Assembly: GCA_003280295.1 (NCBI GenBank)
Contig: QCFI01000001.1
Coordinates: 78,400 to 142,399, forward strand
Source: Prochlorococcus sp. AG-363-C20
GTDB lineage: Bacteria; Cyanobacteriota; Cyanobacteriia; PCC-6307; Cyanobiaceae
Direction of reading: 5' to 3'
DNA length: 64,000 nt
The notes under the pieces were generated by a model. That model did no database searches. It was not told the DNA's origin and saw only the letters and a program-made list of their open reading frames with translations. Positions 18,374 to 32,131 of the stretch are shown piece by piece; the stretch's first letter is position 1, and every line of letters begins with the position of its first letter. Made by a program: the position numbers and the translations under genes.

Positions 18374-19102
18374 ATGCCGACTCTTGAAGCGCCTGACGTT
18401 GCAATGATTGATTATCCGGATGGATCCTTTGGGGCACTACCCGACTTTGCAGCTGATTCTTATAAAGATGCTTATAGCCGAATTAATGCAATTGTAATAG
18501 AAGGTGAAAAGGAGGCCTATGACAATTACATGGCCATTGGGACTTTAATTCCAGAAGAGGCCGAGCAACTTGAAAAGCTAGGCAAAATGGAGCTTAAGCA
18601 TATGAAAGGGTTTACTGCATGTGGGAAAAACCTTGGAGTAAAAGCAGATATGCCTTTTGCAAAGAAATTTTTTGCTCCTTTGCATAATAACTTTCAAAAA
18701 GCTTTGACCAATGGAAATTTGACTACATGCCTTCTTATCCAAGCAATCCTGATTGAGGCTTTTGCTATCTCTGCTTATCATGTATACATTCGAGTGGCAG
18801 ATCCATTTGCGAAAAAAATTACGGAAGGTGTGGTTAAGGATGAATATCTACATTTGAATTATGGACAGCAATGGTTAAAAGCTAATTTGGCAAAATGTAA
18901 GGAAGAGTTGATGAAAGCAAATAAAATCAACCTTCCCCTTATACGTTCCATGCTTGACCAGGTAGCAGAAGACGCTTCTGTTCTTCATATGGATAAAGAG
19001 GAATTAATGGAGGAATTCATGATTGCTTATCAAGATTCTCTTACTGAAATAGGTTTGGAAAACCGTGAGATTGCTCGAATGGCTCTTGCCGCAGTTGTTT
19101 GA
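18374..19102 (+). CDS. ado: Aldehyde-deformylating oxygenase
   Basis: 242 residues. A ferritin-like di-iron protein of the cyanobacterial alkane pathway. Carboxylate/His ligands lie in EGEKEAYDNYMAIG, LEKLGKMELKHMKGF, LIQAILIEAFAISAYHVY and KDEYLHLNYGQQWL. It converts a fatty aldehyde to an alkane (mainly pentadecane or heptadecane) and formate, using oxygen and reductant. It is followed directly by aar, the aldehyde-producing partner, the usual cyanobacterial order. Length is standard. Confidence 0.97.
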   Translation: MPTLEAPDVAMIDYPDGSFGALPDFAADSYKDAYSRINAIVIEGEKEAYDNYMAIGTLIPEEAEQLEKLGKMELKHMKGFTACGKNLGVKADMPFAKKFFAPLHNNFQKALTNGNLTTCLLIQAILIEAFAISAYHVYIRVADPFAKKITEGVVKDEYLHLNYGQQWLKANLAKCKEELMKANKINLPLIRSMLDQVAEDASVLHMDKEELMEEFMIAYQDSLTEIGLENREIARMALAAVV

Positions 19103-19256
19103 GCCTAAAAATGAGTTTTTAAAATGTGACCATGTAATTTCTTTTCTACAAGCGTTGTTTGTCGAAAGTTACTTTCTCACATCATGATGGGTTAGTCTCC
19201 CGGTTTCCCCTTTAGGGGCAATATTAATTAGATCCGATTATTTTTTTAGTTAATCA

Positions 19257-20297
19257 ATGTTTGGATTGATCGGACATTCGACAAGCTTTAAAGATGCCAG
19301 ATTAAAGGCTATGGAGCTTGGATATGATCATATTGCTGAAGGAGATCTTGATGTTTGGTGTAGTGCTCCTCCACAATTAGTGGAGCATGTTGAGGTGGTA
19401 AGCCCTTCTGGAAAAAGTATAGAGGGAGCATATATCGACTCATGTTTTGTGCCTGAAATGCTTGGCCGTTTTAAAACTGCACGTAGGAAAGTTTTAAATG
19501 CAATGGAGTTGGCTCAGAAAAAAGGTATAAATATCACTGCTTTGGGAGGCTTTACTTCAATTATTTTTGAGAATTTCAATCTTCTTCAGCACCAACATGT
19601 TAGAAATACAACCCTTCAATGGGAGCGTTTTACCACAGGTAATACTCATACTGCTTGGGTAATTAGTCGCCAGCTTGAAATTAATGCCCCAGTCCTAGGA
19701 ATAGATCTTAAGAAAGCTAAGGTGGCAGTAGTAGGAGCTACTGGCGATATAGGTAGTGCAGTGTGTCGTTGGCTATCTAGTCGAACAGGTGTTGCTGAGC
19801 TCTTGTTGGTCGCTAGGCAAGAGAAGCCTCTACTTGACCTGCAGAATGAATTAGGAGGTGGGCGAATCCTTAATCTTGAAGATGCTCTTGTTGAAGCTGA
19901 TGCAGTTGTCTGGGTGGCAAGTATGCCTAGAACTCTTCAAATTGATTCTTCTAAACTTCGCAATCCTTGCCTAATGATTGATGGTGGTTATCCCAAAAAT
20001 CTTGATGGAAAGGTTTCAGGAAAAGGGGTACATGTTTTAAAAGGCGGCATTGTTGAGTTTTTTAGAGATATTGGCTGGAGCATGATGGAGATTGCGGAAA
20101 TGGAAAAACCTCAAAGACAAATGTTTGCTTGCTTCGCAGAGGCCATGATCCTTGAATTTGAAGGTTGTCATACTAATTTCAGTTGGGGGCGCAATAACAT
20201 CACTCTGGAAAAAATGGAATTTATTGGAGAGGCTTCTGTAAGGCATGGTTTTTCTACACTTAATCTTAAGAACTTGCTTCAGGCAGCCGCTGCCTGA
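19257..20297 (+). CDS. aar: Long-chain acyl-ACP reductase
   Basis: 346 residues. It reduces fatty acyl-ACP to the aldehyde that Ado consumes. The N-terminus [25 protein letters not shown] is characteristic. The NADPH site is [19 protein letters not shown], and a cysteine able to carry the acyl thioester lies in the segment around HTNFSWGRN and earlier DSCFVPEM. It sits 155 bases after ado, a gap with a small CCCC-TTTA-GGGG hairpin (19207-19218), so its own promoter is possible. accA follows 31 bases later. Confidence 0.96.
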   Translation: MFGLIGHSTSFKDARLKAMELGYDHIAEGDLDVWCSAPPQLVEHVEVVSPSGKSIEGAYIDSCFVPEMLGRFKTARRKVLNAMELAQKKGINITALGGFTSIIFENFNLLQHQHVRNTTLQWERFTTGNTHTAWVISRQLEINAPVLGIDLKKAKVAVVGATGDIGSAVCRWLSSRTGVAELLLVARQEKPLLDLQNELGGGRILNLEDALVEADAVVWVASMPRTLQIDSSKLRNPCLMIDGGYPKNLDGKVSGKGVHVLKGGIVEFFRDIGWSMMEIAEMEKPQRQMFACFAEAMILEFEGCHTNFSWGRNNITLEKMEFIGEASVRHGFSTLNLKNLLQAAAA

Positions 20298-20328
20298 ACT
20301 TTGCATTTAGGTTTTTGCTTTTGTTGCT

Positions 20329-21318
20329 ATGGCTCGTCGTTATCTCCTTGAATTCGAAAAGCCACTAGTTGAACTTGAGAAGCAAATAGAACAAATTCGC
20401 GAACTTGCAAGAGATTCTGAAGTTGATGTAAGTCAACAATTACTGCAGTTAGAGACATTGGCTGCTAGGAGGCGAGAGGAAATCTTTCTGGCACTTACCC
20501 CAGCCCAAAAAATCCAAGTAGCGCGTCATCCTCAACGACCTAGTACATTAGATTTTATTCAAATGTTTTGTGACGACTGGGTTGAATTGCATGGGGATAG
20601 AAATGGAAGTGATGATAAAGCTCTGGTTGGAGGGATTGGTCGAATAGGAGAAAGATCTGTTCTTTTATTAGGACAACAGAAGGGGAGAGATACTAAGGAA
20701 AATGTGGCAAGGAATTTTGGCATGGCTACTCCTGGTGGCTATCGCAAGGCTCTTCGCTTAATGGAGCATGCAGATAGATTTAAATTGCCGATCATTTCCT
20801 TTATTGATACTCCAGGAGCATATGCAGGGGTTCTTGCTGAAGAGCAAGGCCAAGGAGAGGCTATTGCAGTAAACCTACGGGAGATGTTTCGCTTACGTGT
20901 ACCTATCATCGCTACAGTGATAGGTGAAGGTGGATCTGGAGGAGCTTTAGGTATTGGTGTTGCAGATAAATTGTTAATGTTTGAACATAGTGTATATACA
21001 GTTGCCAGCCCAGAAGCATGTGCTTCTATTCTTTGGAGAGATGCTGGAAAAGCTCCGGAGGCTGCAAGTGCACTAAAGATTACTGGGCCTGATTTGTTGA
21101 GCTTAGGAGTTGTTGATGAAGTTTTAAAGGAACCAGCGGGAGGAAATAATTGGGCGCCTCTTCAGGCAGGAGAAATTCTCAAAAAGGCTTTGGATAAACA
21201 TCTTGATGTGCTTACAAAGCTTTCAATCGATCAACTTAGAGAAACACGCTATAGAAAATTTAGATCGATGGGAAGAGTTTTAGAAGCAAGGACCACAGAG
21301 AAGGGTTTGAGTACTTAA
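20329..21318 (+). CDS. accA: Acetyl-CoA carboxylase carboxyltransferase subunit alpha
   Basis: 329 residues. It transfers carboxyl from biotin to acetyl-CoA to make malonyl-CoA, with AccD. Signature segments are the N-terminal coiled coil [21 protein letters not shown], the crotonase-fold oxyanion regions [20 protein letters not shown] and [20 protein letters not shown], and [13 protein letters not shown]. It is placed next to aar, linking malonyl supply and fatty-acyl reduction; this order is conserved in cyanobacteria. Confidence 0.97.
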   Translation: MARRYLLEFEKPLVELEKQIEQIRELARDSEVDVSQQLLQLETLAARRREEIFLALTPAQKIQVARHPQRPSTLDFIQMFCDDWVELHGDRNGSDDKALVGGIGRIGERSVLLLGQQKGRDTKENVARNFGMATPGGYRKALRLMEHADRFKLPIISFIDTPGAYAGVLAEEQGQGEAIAVNLREMFRLRVPIIATVIGEGGSGGALGIGVADKLLMFEHSVYTVASPEACASILWRDAGKAPEAASALKITGPDLLSLGVVDEVLKEPAGGNNWAPLQAGEILKKALDKHLDVLTKLSIDQLRETRYRKFRSMGRVLEARTTEKGLST

Positions 21319-21323
21319 AGTCT

Positions 21324-22052
21324 TTGTATTCAGAAAGTTATGCATTGCCGACAGCCCTAATCACAGGAGCCTCAAGAGGTATTGGGAAAGCAGCAGCCAA
21401 GTTGTTTGCCACTTCAGGCTGGGACCTCCTTTTGACAGCTCGTAGCGAAAAAGCTCTCCAATCCTTGTCTCAAGAGCTTTCTAGAACAGGTAGAACTATT
21501 TCTTACAAATCATTGGACCTTTCCGATCCTGTTGCAATCCCCTCTGGGATTGCTGATTTGCTAAATCAGGGTGTTCCTCCATCAGTGTTGATTAATAATG
21601 CTGGCGTTGCATGGACTGGTGACCTGTTATCAATGCCTTTGGAGAGTTGGCAATGGTTGTTTCAAATGAATCTCACTAGCGTTTTCCAGGTTTGTGCAGC
21701 TGTTGTGCCATTGATGAGAAACAATGGTGGCTTAATTATTAATGTAAGTAGCCATGCGGCTAGAAATTCTTTCCCTCAATGGGGGGCTTACTGCACTAGT
21801 AAGGCATCATTAGCTAGCTTTACAAGATGTCTTGCGCAGGAGGAGGGTGTTAATGGAATACGTGCGTGTACGCTGACTATTGGTTCAGTGAATTCAACTC
21901 TTTGGGATGCGGATACTGTCCAAAGTGATTTTGACCGTCATTCCATGCTCTCAGTTGAACAAGCAGCGTCTGCTTTGCTTCATTTAGCTGAGCAACCATC
22001 TACACAGGTAATTGAAGACCTAACACTTATGCCCGCCACAGGTGCTTTTTAA
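21324..22052 (+). CDS. Short-chain dehydrogenase/reductase
   Basis: 242 residues from a TTG at 21324, five bases after the accA stop; no ATG is available before the cofactor motif. Classical SDR features: TGASRGIGK (NADP binding), NNAGVAW, the catalytic Ser in INVSSHAARN and YCTSK (Tyr and Lys). The substrate is unknown. Its place between accA and folE suggests an acyl or pterin-related ketone, but neither can be argued from the sequence alone. Confidence 0.85.
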   Translation: MYSESYALPTALITGASRGIGKAAAKLFATSGWDLLLTARSEKALQSLSQELSRTGRTISYKSLDLSDPVAIPSGIADLLNQGVPPSVLINNAGVAWTGDLLSMPLESWQWLFQMNLTSVFQVCAAVVPLMRNNGGLIINVSSHAARNSFPQWGAYCTSKASLASFTRCLAQEEGVNGIRACTLTIGSVNSTLWDADTVQSDFDRHSMLSVEQAASALLHLAEQPSTQVIEDLTLMPATGAF

Positions 22053-22061
22053 CCAGCATTT

Positions 22062-22832
22062 ATGACTTTTATAAGCTCTTCATCAGCCGATGATGAAACC
22101 AAAGGGAATAATGTTATCCAAGAAAGTGATAACAGTCTCACTAAACAATTGGTCTCTGAGAGAATCCGTTCTCGATTAATTGAGAGAGGAGTTTCTTACT
22201 TTGCCAACGATAATGTTGCTGATCATATTCAGCCTGATGAACTTAAGGAATTAGAAAAAGAAGTAGCATGCCGGTTCAATGATTTGCTTAAGAGTCTTGT
22301 GATTGATATTGAAAATGATCACAATACAGAAGATACAGCAAATAGAGTGGCCCGAATGTATATACACGAAGTTTTTAAAGGTAGATATCATCAACAGCCA
22401 AGAGTTACTAGTTTTCCAAATGTAAAAAAACTAGATGAGATCTATACAGTTGGCCCTATATCTGTTAGGTCAGCATGCTCTCACCATTTTGTGCCTATTA
22501 TGGGACATTGCTGGATAGGTATAAAGCCAGGCGGCCGAGTAATTGGTTTATCTAAATTCTCTAGAGTTGCAGATTGGGTGTTTTCAAGACCTCATATCCA
22601 GGAAGAAGCGGTAATGATTCTTGCTGATGAAATAGAACGTCTTTGTGAACCCCAAGGACTTGGAATTATTATTAAAGCGGATCACTTCTGCATGAAGTTA
22701 AGAGGGGTTAAGGAGTCCCATTGCACCATGGTTAATTCAGTCGTGAGAGGGGATTTTCGACATGATTCGAGTCTTAAACAAGAGTTCTTTGAGCTTGTTA
22801 GCCAACAAGAAATAAGAAATAACTACCTTTAA
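22062..22832 (+). CDS. folE: GTP cyclohydrolase I
   Basis: 256 residues with an N-terminal extension of about 40. It converts GTP to 7,8-dihydroneopterin triphosphate, the first step to folate and pterins. Zinc and substrate residues are in SACSHHFVPIMGHCWIGI, VIGLSKFSRV and DHFCMKLRGVKE. It begins nine bases after the SDR stop and is the last gene of the ado-aar-accA-SDR-folE run. An 8-bp inverted repeat (22833-22858) just after the stop may be a weak terminator. Confidence 0.96.
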   Translation: MTFISSSSADDETKGNNVIQESDNSLTKQLVSERIRSRLIERGVSYFANDNVADHIQPDELKELEKEVACRFNDLLKSLVIDIENDHNTEDTANRVARMYIHEVFKGRYHQQPRVTSFPNVKKLDEIYTVGPISVRSACSHHFVPIMGHCWIGIKPGGRVIGLSKFSRVADWVFSRPHIQEEAVMILADEIERLCEPQGLGIIIKADHFCMKLRGVKESHCTMVNSVVRGDFRHDSSLKQEFFELVSQQEIRNNYL

Positions 22833-22858
22833 ATAATTCAGTCTCTTAAATGAATTAT
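22833..22858 (+). terminator. Weak hairpin after folE
   Basis: ATAATTCA at 22833-22840 is the reverse complement of TGAATTAT at 22851-22858, with a 10-base loop. It lies immediately after the folE stop and before the convergent trpF. AT-only stem, so weak. Confidence 0.3.
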
Positions 22859-22950
22859 ATGTCGAATAAAAATCAGCATATTAATTCCTACTTGATAGAG
22901 TCTTTAAATTTAAAATTATTTACTTGCTTGGTTTCAGTACTTTCATAAAT

Positions 22951-23643
22951 CTAGTTAGGTATTTGTCTGACAGGGTCTTCAATTGATTTTATAAGTGCTT
23001 TTACAAGCTTTAAATCTTTAATGCCAGGAGAAATCTCTAAACGACTTGAAGCATCTATCCCAAAAGGTGAAATTTGGCGGCTAAATATCTCTGGAATCCA
23101 TTTTGCAGAAATACCACCAGCAAGCCACCAAGGGATTTTAAAATTCGCTTTTTGAAGCCATTCCAGCGGAATCTTTTCTCCTGTGCCTCCAAGTTCAATT
23201 GGACTCCATGCATCTAGAAGGAGAGCATCTGTATGAGCTTCAAAGTTCTGCGCCTTGGCTATATCTAGCGGTGTTTCCACACGGATTGCTTTCCACCATT
23301 TGAATTGGGAATATCTTTTGCGAAGCTCTTCACAACGCTTTGGTGATTCTTTGCCATGTAATTGGATAACAGAAGGAATTCCTTGACCTTTTAATCCATT
23401 CATAATTTGTACATCATTCATATTTGCGATTACCCAGACCCGTTCGACGTTGGGGAAATAGTTACTAAGTTGAGAAAATAGCTTCCTTCTTTGATTCTCA
23501 AGAACAAAACGAGGCGAGTCTTCTACTCCAACGACTCCTATTGCATCTACACCTAATGATGCAATTGCTTTTGCTTGGTCACCTTTTGTGATTCCGCAGA
23601 TTTTGATTGCGGTGGATGTTGGAGACCCTATTTTGAAGGCCAT
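22951..23643 (-). CDS. trpF: Phosphoribosylanthranilate isomerase
   Basis: 230 residues, a (beta/alpha)8 barrel. The catalytic Cys is in KICGITKGDQAKAIASLGVDAIG, the catalytic Asp in LLLDAWSP, and the phosphate-binding loops in WWLAGGIS and GIDASSRLE. It carries out the Amadori rearrangement of phosphoribosylanthranilate in tryptophan synthesis. It stands alone rather than in a trp operon and is divergent from the site-2 protease gene, with 32 bases between the starts. Confidence 0.95.
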   Translation of the reverse strand: MAFKIGSPTSTAIKICGITKGDQAKAIASLGVDAIGVVGVEDSPRFVLENQRRKLFSQLSNYFPNVERVWVIANMNDVQIMNGLKGQGIPSVIQLHGKESPKRCEELRKRYSQFKWWKAIRVETPLDIAKAQNFEAHTDALLLDAWSPIELGGTGEKIPLEWLQKANFKIPWWLAGGISAKWIPEIFSRQISPFGIDASSRLEISPGIKDLKLVKALIKSIEDPVRQIPN

Positions 23644-23675
23644 TAGTCAATGTTTTTTCTAGGATTGGTTAAATA

Positions 23676-24950
23676 TTGGCCATTTCTAGGCCATTTGGAG
23701 GTGGCAATTTGGAAGGTTGGGAGTTGCTAAGGATTAAAGGAATCCCATTGAAGGTTCATCCCAGTTGGTTTCTTATTTTGATTCTTTTTGCTGGGACTGC
23801 ACAGGGCCAGATCTCTAATGCTCTTGATTATCCTTTGCCATTTTGGCTTAGCTGGGGACTTGGATTGATAACGTCATTGCTTTTGTTTGTTTCAGTTCTA
23901 CTACATGAGCTAGGGCATTCATTTATGGCTTTACATGAAGGAGTGAAAGTAAGAAGTATCACTCTTTTCTTGTTGGGTGGAGTAGCTCGTGTTGAAAGAG
24001 AATGTTCTACTCCCATGGCCTCTCTACGTGTTGCAATAGCAGGTCCCTTGGTGAGCCTTTTCTTAGCATTAGTGTTTCTTAGATCTGTTCAATCTATTGG
24101 TGAGTTGAGCCCAGTACTTGCAAATCTTTTTGGGCAACTTGGTTCCTTAAATCTTGTTTTGGCACTTTTTAACTTATTACCAGGCCTCCCTTTGGATGGA
24201 GGTGTGATTTTAAAGGCACTTGTTTGGCATTTAACTGGCAGTCATCGCAAAGGATTGCAGGTTGCAACTGCAACAGGTAATGCGCTTTCCATTTTTGCAA
24301 TTGTTTTAGGTACTTGGCTTTGTTTTAAGGGTGGGGGTCTTGGGGGGCTTTGGTTGGTGATTCTTGGTTGGTTTGGTTTTGCAGCATCTAGGTCTCAAAA
24401 TCAGATGCTGACTTTGCAGAAGGTTTTGAGTGACTTAAATGTTGGTACAGCAAGAAGTCGGAATTTTCGTGTTTTAGAAGAAAACAATCCCTTAAGTAAG
24501 CTTAGCCAATTGCGTTTGTCATCTACTACTGAACAACCATTGTCTGAATGGGTTTTAATTTGTCGATCAGGTCGATGGATTGGTTATATAAATGATGAAG
24601 CATTGAAAGAGTTGCCTGTGCAGCATTGGTCTAAATATCACTTGGCTGATTACACCAGGCCTTTAAATGAGCTCCCTGCGATTGGGGAGAAATCTCCACT
24701 TTGGCAAGCAGTTATGGAATTGGAGAAATCAGCTGAGGGAAGACTTCTAGTCTTTAACCTCGCTGGGCTACCTTCTGGCACTTTGGACCGAGTAGATATT
24801 GGAGAGGCTGTACTTAAACATCTTGGGTTGAAGATTCCTAAAAGTTTTCTTGAAGTTGCACGTAAACAAAATATTTATCCTCTTGGTCTAGCTCTTCCCC
24901 AAACAGTAGAAGCTATGTTTTCGGCAGGACTAATTAATAGACCTGATTAA
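23676..24950 (+). CDS. Site-2-protease-family zinc metalloprotease
   Basis: 424 residues from TTG 23676. A membrane metalloprotease of the S2P/M50 group: HELGHS (zinc histidines and glutamate) in the second membrane span, NLLPGLPLDGG with the third zinc ligand in a later span, and a C-terminal cytosolic part of about 180 residues of the kind often occupied by CBS-like modules in this family. Such proteases cleave membrane-bound anti-sigma or regulatory proteins. The substrate here is unknown. Its 3' end overlaps the convergent lipoate-ligase-like gene by four bases. Confidence 0.9.
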   Translation: MAISRPFGGGNLEGWELLRIKGIPLKVHPSWFLILILFAGTAQGQISNALDYPLPFWLSWGLGLITSLLLFVSVLLHELGHSFMALHEGVKVRSITLFLLGGVARVERECSTPMASLRVAIAGPLVSLFLALVFLRSVQSIGELSPVLANLFGQLGSLNLVLALFNLLPGLPLDGGVILKALVWHLTGSHRKGLQVATATGNALSIFAIVLGTWLCFKGGGLGGLWLVILGWFGFAASRSQNQMLTLQKVLSDLNVGTARSRNFRVLEENNPLSKLSQLRLSSTTEQPLSEWVLICRSGRWIGYINDEALKELPVQHWSKYHLADYTRPLNELPAIGEKSPLWQAVMELEKSAEGRLLVFNLAGLPSGTLDRVDIGEAVLKHLGLKIPKSFLEVARKQNIYPLGLALPQTVEAMFSAGLINRPD

Positions 24951-25714
24951 ATAATATTTAGAGAGTATTTATTTGCCTCTAAATTAACTGTGTCTAATTC
25001 TTTTTTAGTAAATACATCATCCTCCCAATGTAATTCTGACCAATATTTACGACAAGCTTTATGCAGTATTTTTTCTAGTCCTTTTCGAGGTATACAAATA
25101 GAAGCAGATTTTGGAGCTTTTGTTTTGAAAATCTCCGTCCAAAGTTGAGATGGTGGATCTAGAAGGATCTCACCATGTTGAAGTAGATGTCCTTTACTCC
25201 AAAGTTGTGCACTGCCTATACGTTTATGCCCCTCTGGATCTATAAGGTCAGCATTAGTAGAAGTCGCGAAACAATTCGCTTCTAATGGATTAGTTAATTG
25301 ATTCCCAAAATGTAAAGGGACTCCTAAGTCTGTAAAAGCCTTTATTATCCACTGATTGGCTTGATAATAAGCTTCATGCCTTTTACGTGGTGGTGAAAAC
25401 CAGACAAGGGAATAAGTAAGTCCTCCTCCATGTAGAACAGCATTCCCTCCTGATGGTCTTCTTACTATTTTGATTGTTCTTTTTCTTACAAGTTCAAGCC
25501 AATTTTTAGGTAGATGTTTTTGGTTTTTCCCAATTGATAAACAAAACCCTTCCCAATGATAAAAACGTATTGCCAACGAAATATCTGAAGAATCCATGAC
25601 TTTTTTTAGAAGAATCAAATCTGTTGCCATTTGTTTATGCCCTGACATATTCATTGTCGGGAAGGAAAGACCTCTATTTATGATTTTATGTGAGTTAGAT
25701 TTTGTTTGTAGCAT
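24947..25714 (-). CDS. Lipoate/octanoate-protein ligase family protein
   Basis: 255 residues of the biotin/lipoate A/B protein-ligase fold. The family motif RRPSGGNAVLHGGGLTYSLV is intact, and a lysine of the active-site type lies in RIGSAQLWSKGHLLQHGEIL. It probably attaches lipoyl or octanoyl groups to E2/GcvH proteins, as LplA or LipM do; which donor it uses cannot be told. Transcribed toward the S2P gene. Confidence 0.82.
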   Translation of the reverse strand: MLQTKSNSHKIINRGLSFPTMNMSGHKQMATDLILLKKVMDSSDISLAIRFYHWEGFCLSIGKNQKHLPKNWLELVRKRTIKIVRRPSGGNAVLHGGGLTYSLVWFSPPRKRHEAYYQANQWIIKAFTDLGVPLHFGNQLTNPLEANCFATSTNADLIDPEGHKRIGSAQLWSKGHLLQHGEILLDPPSQLWTEIFKTKAPKSASICIPRKGLEKILHKACRKYWSELHWEDDVFTKKELDTVNLEANKYSLNII

Positions 25715-26129
25715 GTAATGGATTTAAGGATTGTTCTTACCCTGACTGTTTCTTTAGCTAATTCCAATGCACTTTAATGCTAATGATTCCTTGATTGTAT
25801 GTAGTTAATAAAAAGTGACTTTGCTAAGGTATTAAAATTTAAGGATGCATTTAAATATAATTCTTTAAAAAATTATGTTTGTATTTTAGGAATCCAGATA
25901 AAGACTTAACTTTTAGACTTGAACGGTAACTTTTTCCTTGTCTATTGTTTTTAGAAAACCTATTTTGGAACTTTATAAAGTTGCCAACAGCTTTGATTAT
26001 TTTGATTCATTTGCTATTGAGCCTTAGGGCTCATTCCTTTTTTCTCTCTCTTGGTGTGACAGCCTTTTGCAAATGCTGGTCATATGTCCCCATTTGATTG
26101 AGAATTCATAAGTACTTGTAGTTCACCCT
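25715..26129. other. Intergenic region upstream of psaM, no gene seen
   Basis: About 415 AT-rich bases between the divergent lipoate-ligase-like gene and psaM. It should contain promoters for both. I found no open frame with coding character, no tRNA and no strong hairpin. Confidence 0.5.
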
Positions 26130-26234
26130 ATGGAGCTCACTCCGACCCTCGATCTTGCAGGACTCTGCTTAGTGGTTGTTATTCATTCAGGAGTGCTTGC
26201 CCTTCGTCTTGGCATAACCCTTGCAAAGGCTTGA
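26130..26234 (+). CDS. psaM: Photosystem I reaction centre subunit XII (PsaM)
   Basis: A 34-residue gene too short for the ORF track: MELTPTLDLAGLCLVVV, then HSGVLALRLGITLAKA. One transmembrane helix with the PsaM-type ending LRLGxxLxK. PsaM lies at the trimer interface of cyanobacterial photosystem I. Start ATG 26130, stop TGA 26232-26234. It is followed 68 bases later by a membrane protein gene and then por. Confidence 0.9.
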   Translation: MELTPTLDLAGLCLVVVIHSGVLALRLGITLAKA

Positions 26235-26302
26235 CTGAGAGATATAAGGACTTGGCAGTTGAGGCTCTTTGCGATACAAGCGGGTAACCGTTAAAGATTC
26301 TT

Positions 26303-26716
26303 TTGCAACCTCTCCTGGATGAGACCAGGCCAAAATATCCACCTCGATCAAGGTCACGTAAAAAGAGAAAACAGCCAGTATGTGAAAACACACAGAGAGT
26401 TTCTGCTGCAAGCTTGGCTTCAACTTTGCAGTTAAAGCAGCAAAAGCGTGAATTGATATATAGCCTTATAGCGCTTGCAATGAAATTAGGCCTTTTGTTA
26501 ATAGGAACTGCAAGTCTTGTAAAACTAGGCATAGCTTCTCATCAGCGAGTAGGACGTTACACAGAGCTTTCATCTGTACTTAAAGTGGAGTCAGCTAATT
26601 TAGTTAGACTTCAAGATCGTTTTGATCGTTTTTTTACTATTGGTGGTGATCAGCGATTAATGGATGAAAATGATCAGTGGATAGCACCTAATCGCATCAG
26701 AATCATCTGGCGTTGA
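26303..26716 (+). CDS. Uncharacterised single-pass membrane protein
   Basis: About 137 residues from TTG 26303. A basic N-terminus (PRSRSRKKRKQ) and a helical segment lead to one membrane span (LIALAMKLGLLLIGTASLVKLG). A helix and the C-terminal FFTIGGDQRLMDENDQWIAPNRIRIIW follow. I do not recognise a named family. Its place between psaM and por suggests a thylakoid or pigment-related role, which is only inference. No ATG is available before the span. Confidence 0.6.
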   Translation: MQPLLDETRPKYPPRSRSRKKRKQPVCENTQRVSAASLASTLQLKQQKRELIYSLIALAMKLGLLLIGTASLVKLGIASHQRVGRYTELSSVLKVESANLVRLQDRFDRFFTIGGDQRLMDENDQWIAPNRIRIIWR

Positions 26717-26784
26717 ATTACATTTCTAAATAAGACGTCAAAGTTGGTTCTTTTAATTAGGTGATTTAAAAAATTACTGGTTAA

Positions 26785-27807
<1,023 letters not shown>

Positions 27808-27834
27808 AAGATTTACTAAAATAATTTAGTGGAT

Positions 27835-28731
<897 letters not shown>

Positions 28732-28915
28732 TTAACCGATAGGCAATAATTCTATTTAAGAGCGAAAAAAGTATTGCTGCTGTTTGTTTGTGAAATTCGA
28801 AACATGTAGTTTTTTTTCTAAAAGCGTTTGAGGCGGCAAAAAGAGTATTAACCCTAGGGATTATTACTTATAGGAGCTTGTTTCTGCCTTCCATTGAGTG
28901 AAGGAGGATTATTTC

Positions 28916-30508
28916 TTAAGCTTTGAAATGAGCTTTTGCGTCATAGAGAGTCTCGCTACCTATTTTTCTGCATCCAACTTGCCTAGCATATTTTTCAGTT
29001 TTTTTTCGAATTTTGCCTCTTACAAAGAAAGGGATTTTGGAAAGCTCTTCTTTCCCTTCTGTTGTCCAAATAGGATCAGCTTCTGTTAAGGCAGAGTCAT
29101 TTGTAGTAATAGTGCCTTCTTCTACTTGCTCGTAAGTTTGGTTTTGAGATCCTCCTAAATGTCCTAAGTGACTTTGATGTCCATCAACAAACTCGAAATC
29201 ATGGCGAAACATGCCAATTAGATGTTCTTCAAGACCCATCATTAAAGGGTGAACCCAACTGTCAAAAATCACATTTGCACCTTCCCAACCCATTTGGGGG
29301 CTATATCGGGCAGGAACATCTTGTACATGCATTGGTGTGCTAATTACAGCGCAGGGAATTCCTAAACGTTTGGCACTATGTCTCTCCATTTGCGTTCCAA
29401 GTACAAGTTCTGGGGCCGCCTCTGAAATGGCTGCTTCTACTTGGAGGTAGTCATTTGTTATAAGTGCTTCTAGACCAAGCTTTTTTGCGGCAGCTCGGAT
29501 TGGACGAGCCATTTCACGGCTATATGTTCCAATCCCAACGACTTCAAAACCAAGTTCCTCTTTGGCAATTCTTGCTGCTGCTAAAGCATGTGTTCCATCA
29601 CCGAATATAAATACTCTTTTCCCTGTGAGATAATTTGAGTCTACTGATTGCGAGTACCAAGTAAGTCTTGATTGATTTGTTTGCTTCTTTGGATTGTATG
29701 AGTGGATCCCTAAGAGCTGATGAAGTTCTGATAAGAATTCATGAGTTGCATTTACTCCAATAGGAATAGTTTTGCTAAATGGAATGCCAAAGTTTCGTTC
29801 AAGCCATAGACATGTTGACTCCGCAATCTCTGGATAAAGACAAACATTGATATCAGCTTCTGGAATCCTTATGAGATCGGCTGGGGAGGAACCTAGTGGT
29901 GCAATGACATTAATATCTATTCCATGCTCATTTAATAGTTTTTGTATTTCAAGGACATCGTCACGACAACGAAAACCAAGTAAAGATGGGCCTAATAGAT
30001 TTACTTTGGGACGTCTTCCTTGTTCTTGCCACGCCTGGGGATCATGAGTCTTCTCTTCTGATTTCAGATTGCTGAGCAGTTCCCTCACAACTTGATAAAA
30101 AGTTTCTGCTGCGCCCCAATTTTCTTTTTTGCTGTAAGCAGGAAGTTCAAGATTGACGATAGGAATATTGAAGCCCATGCTTGCTGCAAGTGAACCTGGT
30201 TGGTCCTGAATTAGTTCCGCTGTGCAGCTCTCTCCTACTAGAAGAGCTTTTGGTTGAAAGCGTTCAACCGCTTCGCGAAGATGACCTTTGACTAGTTCTG
30301 CAGTGTCCCCGCCCAGATCCCTAGCTTGAAAAGTTGTATATGTAACAGGAGGTCTACGCCCACGTCTTTCGATCATTGTGAAAAGTAGATCTGCATAGGT
30401 ATCGCCTTGTGGAGCATGCAAAACGTAATGAACTCCTTCCATTGAAGAGGCGATTCTCATTGCCCCAATATGCGGAGGCCCTTCATATGTCCAAAGTGTT
30501 AGTTCCAT
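28916..30508 (-). CDS. chlB: Light-independent protochlorophyllide reductase subunit B
   Basis: 530 residues, NifK/BchB-like. The N-terminus [20 protein letters not shown] is characteristic; [34 protein letters not shown] and the C-terminal small domain around [15 protein letters not shown] are seen. Forms the catalytic heterotetramer with ChlN. It starts three bases after the chlN stop and is surely co-transcribed with it. Confidence 0.97.
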   Translation of the reverse strand: MELTLWTYEGPPHIGAMRIASSMEGVHYVLHAPQGDTYADLLFTMIERRGRRPPVTYTTFQARDLGGDTAELVKGHLREAVERFQPKALLVGESCTAELIQDQPGSLAASMGFNIPIVNLELPAYSKKENWGAAETFYQVVRELLSNLKSEEKTHDPQAWQEQGRRPKVNLLGPSLLGFRCRDDVLEIQKLLNEHGIDINVIAPLGSSPADLIRIPEADINVCLYPEIAESTCLWLERNFGIPFSKTIPIGVNATHEFLSELHQLLGIHSYNPKKQTNQSRLTWYSQSVDSNYLTGKRVFIFGDGTHALAAARIAKEELGFEVVGIGTYSREMARPIRAAAKKLGLEALITNDYLQVEAAISEAAPELVLGTQMERHSAKRLGIPCAVISTPMHVQDVPARYSPQMGWEGANVIFDSWVHPLMMGLEEHLIGMFRHDFEFVDGHQSHLGHLGGSQNQTYEQVEEGTITTNDSALTEADPIWTTEGKEELSKIPFFVRGKIRKKTEKYARQVGCRKIGSETLYDAKAHFKA

Positions 30509-30511
30509 TGT

Positions 30512-32131
<1,620 letters not shown>

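Noticed and set aside
28887-28904. Short CCTTC/GAAGG hairpin between chlB and chlL
   Set aside because: Only five base pairs with an 8-base loop; not enough to support a terminator.
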